Position numbers and translations under genes: made by a program
In this document: in pieces, positions 1 through 5,945 of the stretch
Position numbering within the stretch: position 1 is the first letter of the stretch
Layout: the number at the start of each line of letters is the position of its first letter
The notes under the pieces: model-generated
Database searches by the model: none
Seen by the model: the letters and a program-made list of their open reading frames with translations, nothing else
What the model was told of the DNA's origin: nothing
From: an uncultured Paracoccaceae bacterium
GTDB lineage: Bacteria > Pseudomonadota > Alphaproteobacteria > Rhodobacterales > Rhodobacteraceae
Assembly: GCA_937952085.1 (NCBI GenBank)
Contig: CALFYQ010000142.1
Span: forward strand, 1-18,954
Direction of reading: 5' to 3'
DNA: 18,954 nt

Positions 1-1
1 G

Positions 2-1051
2 CCGGAGAGCCAGTACTGGGCGACGGGCTACGACACGTTCGGCTTCTGCTTCTTCCAGTGCCTTGTGGTGGACGAGGCGGGCGAGGCGCTGCTCACCCGC
101 TCGGCCGACCTCCGGCAGGCGCGGCTCACCTCCACCCTGCCCGAACGCGCCATCCACATCTGGAAGGACCGCGCCGGCGCCAACCCGACGGAGGACCTTT
201 CCGCCCTCCTCGCCCGCCGCGGCCTCGCCGCGGCCCGACTCGGGATCGAGACCGACACGCACGGGCTGACCGCCCGCTGGGGCGCAGCGATGGCGGCCCG
301 GTTCGGCGACCGGCTCATCGAGGCCTCGGGCCTCGTTCCCGCCCTCCGCCTCGTGAAGTCCCCCGCCGAGATCGCCTTCACGCGGGAGGCCGCGCGGCTC
401 GGCGACGCCGGCTATGTCAGGGCGCTCGAACTCGTCCGCCCCGGCGCCGACGAAGGCGAGATCCTCGCCGCGCTCCAGGGCGAGATCTTCGCCCAGGGCG
501 GCGACTATCCGGCCAATCCGGTCATCATCGGCTCCGGCGAGCACGCGCTCCTCTGCCGCTATTTCGCCGGGCGGCGGCGGCTCGCGGCGGAAGACCAGCT
601 CACCCTCGAATGGGCCGGCGTCTGGCGGCAATACCATGCGGCGCTGATGCGGACCGTGGTGGTCGGCGCGCCGCGGCCCGAACATGTCTCGATGCATGGG
701 GCGGCGCGCGACGCCCTTCTCGCCTGCGAGGCGGCGCTGAAGCCCGGCGCGGAGATGGGCGCCGTCTTCGCCGCCCATGCCGGCGCGCTCGACCGGGCCG
801 GGTTCGGCCATGCGCGGCTCAACGCCTGCGGCTATGCGCTCGGCGCGCGTTATGCGCCGTCCTGGATGGAGCCCTTCATGTTCTACGAGGGGAACCCGAC
901 GGTGATGGCGCCCGGCATGGTCTTCTTCCTCCACATGATCCTGATGGACAGCGAGACCGGCGCGGCGATGACGCTCGGGCGCACCTCGCTGGTGACGGAG
1001 GCGGGGGCGGAGCCGCTTTCCGCCCTGCCGCTGGACCTGCCGGTCCGGTGA
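2..1051 (+). CDS. M24 family (creatinase/aminopeptidase P fold) protein, 5' end cut by window
   Basis: The reading frame is open to the left edge, so the start lies upstream; the first visible residues include YWATGYDTFGFCFFQC, typical of the N-terminal domain of M24 enzymes. About 349 residues are visible, fitting a family length near 390-400. The pita-bread domain follows from about nt 320 (LRLVKSPAEIAFTREAA). Canonical M24 metallopeptidases bind two metals through D, D, H, E, E. Here the first Asp region reads EWAGVWRQYHAALMRT (nt 608-655), with Glu and Ala at the two Asp positions, and the usual HGxG His region reads CGYALG (nt 827-844). The protein is therefore probably a non-metal, creatinase-like hydrolase or a non-peptidase. 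The family assignment is firm; the substrate is unknown. Ectoine hydrolase was considered but no ectoine genes are nearby. The stop overlaps the next gene's GTG start by 4 bp. Confidence 0.85.
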   Translation, partial: PESQYWATGYDTFGFCFFQCLVVDEAGEALLTRSADLRQARLTSTLPERAIHIWKDRAGANPTEDLSALLARRGLAAARLGIETDTHGLTARWGAAMAARFGDRLIEASGLVPALRLVKSPAEIAFTREAARLGDAGYVRALELVRPGADEGEILAALQGEIFAQGGDYPANPVIIGSGEHALLCRYFAGRRRLAAEDQLTLEWAGVWRQYHAALMRTVVVGAPRPEHVSMHGAARDALLACEAALKPGAEMGAVFAAHAGALDRAGFGHARLNACGYALGARYAPSWMEPFMFYEGNPTVMAPGMVFFLHMILMDSETGAAMTLGRTSLVTEAGAEPLSALPLDLPVR

Positions 1052-1647
1052 GGCGCCGGGCGCTCCTCGCGGCGCTCGCGCTCGGCGCCGGCCCGGCGGC
1101 GGCCGACATCACCTATTGGGCCGTCGACGCGCAGAGGACCGAGCCCGACCCCCATGCGCCCCGCCCGGCGCTCCGCGCCGACATCCAGACCTTCGCGACC
1201 CTCGCCGCGCCCGGCGTCGGCCTCGTCGTGGAGCCGGCGGAGGGCGGCACGGTCTGGATCGCCAACCTGATCGGCGGCGCGCTGGTCCGGCGCTTCGCCG
1301 GCCATGTCGAGCCGGGCCTCGCGCTCGGCGCCGGGCGCGTCCTCAGCCTCGCGCCGCGGCTCGCGCTTCGCGGCGCGGATCTCGTCGCCACTTTCCGCCT
1401 GCGGGACGAACGGGGGCGGGAGTTGGCGGCGTTCTTCGCCGTGGTCCGGCTCGCCGCGCCGAACCTTCGCGCCTTCGGCCCGGCGGAGGCGGAGCGGCTC
1501 GCCTTCCAGGCCGCCGCGCTCCTTCTCGGAGAAGGGCCGGCGGCCGACGCGCTCCGCGACGCGGCCGCCCTCGCCGCCATCGACGCGACGCCCGACCCCG
1601 CGCCGCGGCCGGGCGATGCGGCGGCCCCGCCAGCCGGGGCGGAGTGA
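1048..1647 (+). CDS. Small secreted protein of unknown function
   Basis: It encodes 199 residues. The start is taken as the GTG at 1048, whose last bases form the TGA stop of the upstream M24-like gene (GTGA overlap). That start gives a clean signal peptide: RRR, then a hydrophobic stretch, then an AxA-like cleavage site before DITYWAVDAQ. The same frame stays open far upstream, but that part runs antisense-like through the M24 gene in arginine-rich low-complexity sequence and is not coding. The mature protein has no Cys and looks beta-rich in the middle (TVWIANLIGGALVRRF, ADLVATFRLRDERG), with an Ala/Pro-rich tail. I do not recognise the family. The overlap implies translational coupling with the M24-like protein. 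It ends 3 bp from the convergent agmatinase-family gene. Confidence 0.7.
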   Translation: MRRRALLAALALGAGPAAADITYWAVDAQRTEPDPHAPRPALRADIQTFATLAAPGVGLVVEPAEGGTVWIANLIGGALVRRFAGHVEPGLALGAGRVLSLAPRLALRGADLVATFRLRDERGRELAAFFAVVRLAAPNLRAFGPAEAERLAFQAAALLLGEGPAADALRDAAALAAIDATPDPAPRPGDAAAPPAGAE

Positions 1648-1650
1648 GCC

Positions 1651-2607
1651 TCAGCCCTCGGCGCGGGCGTGAAAGATGAAGCCGAGGAAGTTCAGCAGCA
1701 CCTGCGCCGCGAGGATCGGCGTCGAGCCGGTCGGGTCGTAATCCGGCGCCACCTCGACGAGGTCGATCCCGATCACCTCGTGGTTCGCGGCGACGCCCTG
1801 AAGAAGCTCCAGCACCTCATAGTAGAGGAACCCGCCATGCGAGGGCGTGCCGGTGCCCGGCGCGATCGAGGGGCAGAAGGCGTCGATGTCGAGCGTCACA
1901 TAGACGCGCGCGCCCGCCGGCAGCCGATCTAGCACCTGCGGCACGCCGAGCCGGCGGAACTGCCGCACCGAGAGGATGTCGGAGCCCATCTTCCGCGCCG
2001 CCTCGTACCCCTCCCGCGCGGTGGAGGAGACGTTGCGGATGCCGATCTGGGTGAGCCCGGTGACATAGGGCTTCTCGGCGGCGCGGCGCATCGGGTTGCC
2101 GTGGCCGTGCCGCACCCCGTGCCGCTCGTCCACGAAATCGAGATGCGCGTCGATCTGCACGATGTGGAACGGCCCCTCGCCGTCGAAGGCGCGGATGCAG
2201 GGGATGTTGATGGAATGGTCGCCGCCGATCACCACCGGCAGCGCGCCGGCGGCGAGCGCCTTGCGCACCCCGTACTCGATGTTGGCGTGGGAGGCCTCGG
2301 TGTCGGTGTGGACGATGTCGGCGTCGCCCATGTCCACGATCCGCACCTCCGGGCCGAGATAGGTCGCGTCGTCCTCGTGGTCGTAGGCGCCGGCATGGCC
2401 GAAGGAGAAGAGGGTCGAGGCCTCTCGCACCGAACGCGGCCCGAACCGGGCGCCGGCGCGGTATTGCGTGCCCGCGTCGAAGGGCGCGCCGAGCACGGCG
2501 ACGTCGGCGTCCAGCGCGTCCCAATCCTCCACCCAGGGCTTCTTGGCGAAGGTGGCGACGCCGACGAAGGGCAGGTTCAGCCGCCCCGACTCGTATCCGT
2601 GGCTCAT
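1651..2607 (-). CDS. Agmatinase-family ureohydrolase (arginase superfamily)
   Basis: It encodes 318 residues, a normal length for agmatinase or guanidinobutyrase, which hydrolyse a guanidino compound to an amine plus urea with a two-manganese centre. Metal-binding motifs are visible: GGDHS at residues 128-132, DAHLDF at 153-158 and DID at 240-242, followed by PSIAPGTGTPSHGG. The start is placed at MSHGYESGRLNLPF; an upstream in-frame Met would add 19 residues (MQTRRFPPTC...) that do not look like the family. The residue two after DIDA is Cys (DIDAFCPS) where DxDxxDP is usual; it is not one of the direct metal ligands. The exact substrate (agmatine, guanidinobutyrate or another guanidino compound) cannot be told. 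An intrinsic-terminator-like hairpin lies between it and the small - strand frames upstream. Confidence 0.88.
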   Translation of the reverse strand: MSHGYESGRLNLPFVGVATFAKKPWVEDWDALDADVAVLGAPFDAGTQYRAGARFGPRSVREASTLFSFGHAGAYDHEDDATYLGPEVRIVDMGDADIVHTDTEASHANIEYGVRKALAAGALPVVIGGDHSINIPCIRAFDGEGPFHIVQIDAHLDFVDERHGVRHGHGNPMRRAAEKPYVTGLTQIGIRNVSSTAREGYEAARKMGSDILSVRQFRRLGVPQVLDRLPAGARVYVTLDIDAFCPSIAPGTGTPSHGGFLYYEVLELLQGVAANHEVIGIDLVEVAPDYDPTGSTPILAAQVLLNFLGFIFHARAEG

Positions 2608-2679
2608 GCTCGCGTCCGCAACTGGAAATCGCCGACAGGTTGGAGGAAACCGCCGCGTTTGCAATCACTTCAAACAAGT

Positions 2680-2705
2680 CCGCCGACGCCCGAGGGCGCC
2701 GGCGG
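2680..2705 (-). terminator. Intrinsic terminator-like hairpin after the small - strand ORF
   Basis: The arms are 2680-2690 and 2695-2705, with a 4-nt loop. Read as - strand RNA the stem is 11 pairs with one G-U wobble, whereas the + strand RNA would carry an A-C mismatch, so the structure favours - strand transcripts. It is followed on the - strand by ACTTGTTTG, a weak T-rich tail. It begins 5 nt past the stop of the small ORF at 2711-2929. Confidence 0.5.
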
Positions 2706-2710
2706 GGAAT

Positions 2711-2929
2711 TCAGGAGGCGGTGACGCCCGCGCCGCTGCGGCGGATGTTGCTGCGCCCGGCTGACGCTTCGAGGAGGAGAAGCGCTGACGAGGGCTGCGA
2801 CGCGGCCTGCACGTGAGTACCGAAGGTTCCGCTGTGCGGAGCGTCGCCAGCCTGTCCCGCCCTGCCCCGCTCGACGCCGATTCCGGCCGTCCTGGGGGCG
2901 GTCGGGACCGCCAGCGCGTCATTCCGCAT
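2711..2929 (-). CDS. Small hypothetical protein (72 aa)
   Basis: The predicted protein starts MRNDALAVPTAPRT and ends SNIRRSGAGVTAS, with a leucine run (SSALLLLEASAGRS) in the C-terminal half. I do not recognise it. Support for coding: about five sixths of codons end in G or C, in line with the genome bias; the stop is followed 5 nt later by a hairpin whose pairing favours this strand; and a CtrA-type box lies upstream on the same transcript. Against it: no strong Shine-Dalgarno sequence precedes the ATG at 2929 or the alternative ATG at 2935, and the protein is Ala/Gly-rich and small. It has no predicted membrane segment or signal peptide. Its start overlaps the end of another small - strand frame (2919-3083) by 11 bp. 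Confidence 0.45.
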   Translation of the reverse strand: MRNDALAVPTAPRTAGIGVERGRAGQAGDAPHSGTFGTHVQAASQPSSALLLLEASAGRSNIRRSGAGVTAS

Positions 2930-3083
2930 GTACATCTGCGGCGCCTGTTTCGAACTCCGACAGAAACTCTGACAAGGCGCGTCCGTAACCAAGGACGCGC
3001 AGCGCTCGCGGGGCTTCGGAACCGCGCACAATCGCGGCAGCCAACAGATTTTCTGGGAACGCCCCGTCTACACGACCGCCCAC
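2919..3083 (-). CDS. Possible small ORF (54 aa), GTG start
   Basis: An open frame from GTG at 3083 reads GGRVDGAFPENLLAAAIV, then LRVLGYGRALSEFLSEF, and ends GAADVHAE. It looks helical and balanced in charge, unlike the arginine/proline-rich strings of spurious frames here. Only somewhat over half of its codons end in G or C, so codon bias gives weak support, and the GTG has no clear ribosome binding site. Its end overlaps the start of the 72-aa ORF by 11 bp, an arrangement compatible with translational coupling. The CtrA-type box lies 10-24 nt upstream of the GTG. It may instead be an untranslated leader of the 72-aa ORF. Confidence 0.28.
   Translation of the reverse strand: MGGRVDGAFPENLLAAAIVRGSEAPRALRVLGYGRALSEFLSEFETGAADVHAE
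2977..3000. repeat. Perfect 8-bp inverted repeat in the small-ORF leader
   Basis: The arms gcgcgtcc (2977-2984) and ggacgcgc (2993-3000) flank an 8-nt loop. It lies inside the possible 54-aa frame, about 48 nt upstream of the 72-aa ORF start on the - strand. It could be a leader hairpin or just the coding sequence RVLGYGRA. No T run follows on either strand, so it is not an intrinsic terminator. Confidence 0.5.
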
Positions 3084-3092
3084 ATGGCGATC

Positions 3093-3107
3093 TTAACGCT
3101 GCGTTAA
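3093..3107. promoter_or_regulatory. CtrA-type binding box TTAA-N7-TTAA
   Basis: The sequence ttaacgctgcgttaa is a perfect palindrome apart from its centre base and matches the alphaproteobacterial CtrA recognition pattern of two TTAA half sites spaced by 7 bp. It stands in a locally AT-richer stretch of a 620-bp gap. The nearest - strand reading frame starts at 3083. No + strand gene follows, because the next gene rightward is on the - strand and ends at 3228. CtrA is the cell-cycle/motility response regulator of this class. Confidence 0.55.
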
Positions 3108-3227
3108 TCTTTACCTCGATTCGGGGGAACCGGCCAATCGGAAACCGGGAAAATTATGTGGATTTTCGCACAGAATGGGCGGTTTTGCACATTTTCGCGC
3201 AACTCCGGCGAGCGGCCGGCCGCGCGT

Positions 3228-4760
3228 TCAACCGGAGCGGAGCGCCTGCTTCATGACCTTGCCGTTCGGGTTTCGCGGAAGGGGTTCGGAGCGGAACTCC
3301 ACCACGTCCGGCGTCTTGTAATCGGCGAGCAGGCTCCGGCAATGCGCCTTCAGGGCCTCGGCCGTGATCGAGGGGTCGGAGGAGACGACGATGGCGCGTG
3401 TCTTCTCGCCGAGCACCGGGTCCGGGAAGCCGATCACCGCCGCCTCGGCGACGCCGGGATGGAAGGCCAGCGCGTTCTCCACCTCGGCCGACCAGACCTT
3501 GTAGCCGCCGCGGTTGATCATGTCCTTGATGCGGTCATGGACATAGAGGAAGCCGCCCTCGTCGAAGCGGCCGAGATCGCCGGATTTCCAGTAGCCGGCC
3601 TGGAAGCTCTCCGCGGTCTTTTCCGGCATCTTCCAGTAGCCCGGCACGACCATCGGCCCGCCGATCCAGATCTCGCCCGATTCGCCCGTCGGAACCTCGC
3701 GGCCTTCGGGGTCGACGACGAGGATGTCGGCGTGCGGCACCGGCCGGCCCACCGTCGAGGGCCGCCCGGCCTGCGCGCCGAGCGGAACGATGGTCGCCGG
3801 CGAGGCGGTTTCGGTGGAGCCGTACGCCTGCGCCAGCGTCAGGCCCGGCAGCGCCTCCGCCATCCGCTCGATCGTCGCCACCGGCATCGGCGCGCCGCCG
3901 AAGGAGCCGACGCGCCAGGCGGAGAGGTCATGATCGGCAAGGTTCGCCCGCATCAGGCAGAGATTGTACATGGCCGGCACCATCACGGTGAAGGACATGC
4001 GCTCGGCGGCGGCGAGGGTCAGGAACGCCTCCACCTCGAATTTCTCCAGCATGACGACCGCGCCGCCACAGGCGAGCGGGGTGAGGATGCCGGCGACGAG
4101 GCCGGTGACATGGCTCGCCGGGACGGCGACCACCGTCCGGTCCGCCGGCCCGAGGCCGAAGGCGTCGATATAGGCGAAGGACGAATGGACGAGGTTGAGA
4201 TGCGTCAGCATCGCGCCCTTCGGCCGCCCGGTCGTGCCCGAGGTGTAGAGGATGACGGCGCAATCCTCCTCGGCGCGCTGCGGCTCCGGCGCGCCCGGCC
4301 CTGCGGCCAGCCCTTCGAGCTCCTCGGAGAGAAGCCGCGGCGTCCCTTCGGGAACAAGCCCGGCCAGCGCCTCGTCGGCGATCGCCATCCGCGCGCCGGA
4401 ATCGCCGAGCGCATAGGCCGTCTCGGCCGCGCTCGAGCGGATCGAGACCGGCACCGCGATGGCGCCGGCGCGGAGGATGCCGAGAAGGCCGAGGACGAAG
4501 GGCCAGCGATTGCCGGCGATCAGGCCGACCCGGTCCCCCGGCTCGACGCCCCGCGCCGCCAGCGCGCCGGCGACGCCCGCCGCGGCCCGCGCCAGATCGG
4601 CATGGGAGAGCCGGACGGCGCCGTCCACCAGCGCGTCCCCGTTCGGATTCGCCGCCGCGGCGGCGGCGAGCATGGCGCCCACCGTCGGCGGCCGGGAGAC
4701 CCGGCAACGCACGATCCGGTCGGAAAAATGCGCCTCGGCGCGAAAGGCGACGTCGCTCAC
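3228..4760 (-). CDS. Acyl-CoA synthetase / AMP-dependent ligase (class I adenylate-forming)
   Basis: It encodes 510 residues, the usual length for medium/long-chain acyl-CoA ligases and related carboxylate-CoA ligases, which activate an acid with ATP and transfer it to CoA. The motifs run in order: P-loop YTSGTTGRPKG at 172-182, YGSTETA at 313-319, the SGDLGRFD hinge region at about 393, RIKDMINRGGYKVW at 410-423, and a C-terminal PRNPNGK with the catalytic Lys at 501. All key residues are present, so it should be active. The start is a GTG with GAGG about 8 nt upstream. Chain length and acid are not predictable. It stands alone, downstream of tRNA-Cys on the same strand, with a leader of about 190 nt if the promoter at 4957-4986 is right. 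Confidence 0.92.
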   Translation of the reverse strand: MSDVAFRAEAHFSDRIVRCRVSRPPTVGAMLAAAAAANPNGDALVDGAVRLSHADLARAAAGVAGALAARGVEPGDRVGLIAGNRWPFVLGLLGILRAGAIAVPVSIRSSAAETAYALGDSGARMAIADEALAGLVPEGTPRLLSEELEGLAAGPGAPEPQRAEEDCAVILYTSGTTGRPKGAMLTHLNLVHSSFAYIDAFGLGPADRTVVAVPASHVTGLVAGILTPLACGGAVVMLEKFEVEAFLTLAAAERMSFTVMVPAMYNLCLMRANLADHDLSAWRVGSFGGAPMPVATIERMAEALPGLTLAQAYGSTETASPATIVPLGAQAGRPSTVGRPVPHADILVVDPEGREVPTGESGEIWIGGPMVVPGYWKMPEKTAESFQAGYWKSGDLGRFDEGGFLYVHDRIKDMINRGGYKVWSAEVENALAFHPGVAEAAVIGFPDPVLGEKTRAIVVSSDPSITAEALKAHCRSLLADYKTPDVVEFRSEPLPRNPNGKVMKQALRSG

Positions 4761-4810
4761 GGGAAAGCCTCAGGCCTTGATGTGGGAATCGGTCACGGGG
4801 TCCGGGCGCC

Positions 4811-4841
4811 GATGCGGGCGGCCGCTCCCGCCGCCCGCATC
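4811..4841. repeat. Perfect 12-bp GC hairpin in acyl-CoA synthetase leader
   Basis: The arms gatgcgggcggc (4811-4822) and gccgcccgcatc (4830-4841) pair perfectly around a 7-nt loop. It lies about 50 nt upstream of the acyl-CoA synthetase GTG. No T tract follows on either strand. It may be a 5' UTR element, or a processing/termination structure downstream of tRNA-Cys. Confidence 0.6.
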
Positions 4842-4956
4842 GCTTCCGCTGCAGATCCGCGCCAGTTCTGGGCGCATGATCCCCAGTTGGAAGCGTGCCC
4901 GTACATTCACAGCGTTTCCTCGCGCCCCCGCTTTCCGGGGGGTCTTGCACGGGCCG

Positions 4957-4986
4957 AAGCTAGGCGCGCGCCTGACCGAACGTCAA
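4957..4986 (-). promoter_or_regulatory. Candidate sigma-70 promoter of the acyl-CoA synthetase gene
   Basis: On the - strand, TTGACG (4986-4981) and TAGCTT (4962-4957) are separated by 18 bp. A short inverted repeat, TGAC-N5-GTCA at 4973-4985, overlaps the -35 element and could be an operator. A second small hairpin (arms 4925-4930 and 4936-4941) lies near the expected transcript start. Confidence 0.35.
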
Positions 4987-5022
4987 GGACACGGGAGCAA
5001 GCCGTTTACGATTCCCGTGAGA

Positions 5023-5096
5023 TGGAGGCGACGGCCGGAGTCGAACCGGCCTACACGGATTTGCAATCCGCTGCGTAACCGCTCCGCCACGTCGCC
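5023..5096 (-). tRNA. tRNA-Cys (anticodon GCA)
   Basis: A 74-nt cloverleaf is visible. The acceptor arms GGCGACG and CGTCGCC are followed by discriminator U and an encoded CCA. The anticodon stem CGGAT/ATCCG encloses the loop TTGCAAA with anticodon GCA, and the T arm contains GGTTCGACTCC. U73 is the Cys identity discriminator. A 7-bp inverted repeat (4990-4996 with 5013-5019) lies just past the 3' end and may help termination or processing. Confidence 0.95.
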
Positions 5097-5199
5097 GAAG
5101 GAGCGCGCGGTCGATAGCAAAGGGACGACGTGGCGTCCAGCGCCGTTGCGGCTGCGAAGACGCTATGGCAAATGGACCGCGAGCCTACGGAGCCAGTCG

Positions 5200-5865
5200 A
5201 TGAAGCACGCCGAGATCGATTTCGCCGCGCTGCGCACGCTGATGGTGGACCGGCAGGTGCGCCCCTCGGACGTGACCAGCTTTCCCATCATCGAAGCGAT
5301 GCTCAGCGTTCCGCGCGAACGCTACGCCCCGGCGGCGCTCCGCGCGGTCGCCTATGCCGAAGCGCCGCTGAGGCTCGCGCCCGGCCGGGAGACGCTGGCG
5401 CCCCGCGTTTTCGCCAAGCTGCTCGACGCGGCGCGGATCGGGCCGGACGACCTGGTGCTCGACCTCTTTCCCGGCCTCGGCTACTCGACCGCCGTCATCG
5501 CGCGGATCGCCGCCGCGGTGATCGCGCTCGAGCCGGACGAGGGGCTCGCCGCCGCCGCCTCGGCGACGCTGGCCGCAGAGAACATCGACAACGCGCTGAT
5601 GCTGCACGGAGACGCGGCCTCCGGCGACGCCGCGCACGGTCCCTATGACGCGATCTTCATGAACGGCGGCGTGGCCCGCGAGCCGGCCGCGCTCACCTCC
5701 CAACTCAAGGAGGGCGGCCGCCTCGTCGCGATCCGGATCGAGGGCGCGGTGGGCCGCGCCACCGCCTGGACCCGGATCGGCGACCGGCTGGAGCCGCGCC
5801 CGCTTTTCGACGCCGCCGCCGCCATCCTGCCCGGTTTCGAACCGGAGGAGAGTTTCGCGTTCTGA
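5200..5865 (+). CDS. Protein-L-isoaspartate O-methyltransferase-like protein, divergent
   Basis: It encodes 221 residues. The start is the ATG at 5200 with CGGAG about 8 nt upstream. The protein has the PCMT layout: an N-terminal VDRQVRPSDVTSFPIIEAM segment, an RYAP motif, then a Rossmann methyltransferase core. PCMT repairs isoaspartyl residues using SAM. However, SAM motif I reads DLFPGLGYST (88-97) rather than the usual ExGxGSGYQ, and the substrate-binding SQP-type motif is replaced by LAPRVFAKLL. It may be inactive, or act on something else. It is followed 80 bp later by a TolC family gene, an arrangement I recall from Rhodobacterales; the intervening promoter suggests separate transcription is possible. 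Confidence 0.8.
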   Translation: MKHAEIDFAALRTLMVDRQVRPSDVTSFPIIEAMLSVPRERYAPAALRAVAYAEAPLRLAPGRETLAPRVFAKLLDAARIGPDDLVLDLFPGLGYSTAVIARIAAAVIALEPDEGLAAAASATLAAENIDNALMLHGDAASGDAAHGPYDAIFMNGGVAREPAALTSQLKEGGRLVAIRIEGAVGRATAWTRIGDRLEPRPLFDAAAAILPGFEPEESFAF

Positions 5866-5883
5866 CCATCGGGCGGAAACCGG

Positions 5884-5911
5884 TTGCCTTCAGCCCGCGT
5901 TCGGCTATTCT
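5884..5911 (+). promoter_or_regulatory. Candidate promoter of the tolC-like gene
   Basis: TTGCCT (5884-5889) and TATTCT (5906-5911) are separated by 16 bp. The pair lies 35-62 bp upstream of the TolC-family ATG in a short intergenic space that is less GC-rich than its surroundings. Confidence 0.4.
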
Positions 5912-5945
5912 ACGAAGCCAAGAAAGCTTTGAAGGCAGGCGGCTT

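Larger units (their letters stand above)
2608..3227. other. 620-bp gap between acyl-CoA synthetase end and agmatinase-family start
   Basis: This gap has no large gene. It holds, from right to left on the - strand, an AT-richer block (about 3085-3200), the CtrA-type box, two overlapping small frames, an inverted repeat and the terminator-like hairpin. The 73 bp from the hairpin to the agmatinase-family start would have to hold that gene's promoter; no clear -35/-10 pair is visible there. The + strand frame across 2813-3256 is arginine-rich and judged spurious. Confidence 0.6.

Noticed and set aside
58..1047. A long + strand frame continuous with the secreted-protein gene, suggesting a 529-aa fusion
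   Set aside because: The upstream two thirds is arginine/proline/glycine-rich low complexity overlapping the real M24 gene, and a signal peptide begins exactly at the GTG at 1048.
2..1051. Ectoine hydrolase (DoeA/EutD) as the identity of the M24-like gene
   Set aside because: It has the same fold and lost ligands, but no deacetylase or other ectoine gene is nearby, and the N-terminal text did not match what I recall of DoeA.
3156..5078. A 640-codon open frame on the + strand opposite the acyl-CoA synthetase and tRNA-Cys
   Set aside because: It is antisense to a gene with complete catalytic motifs and to a tRNA; its composition (R, G, A, H, D rich) is typical of shadow frames at high GC.
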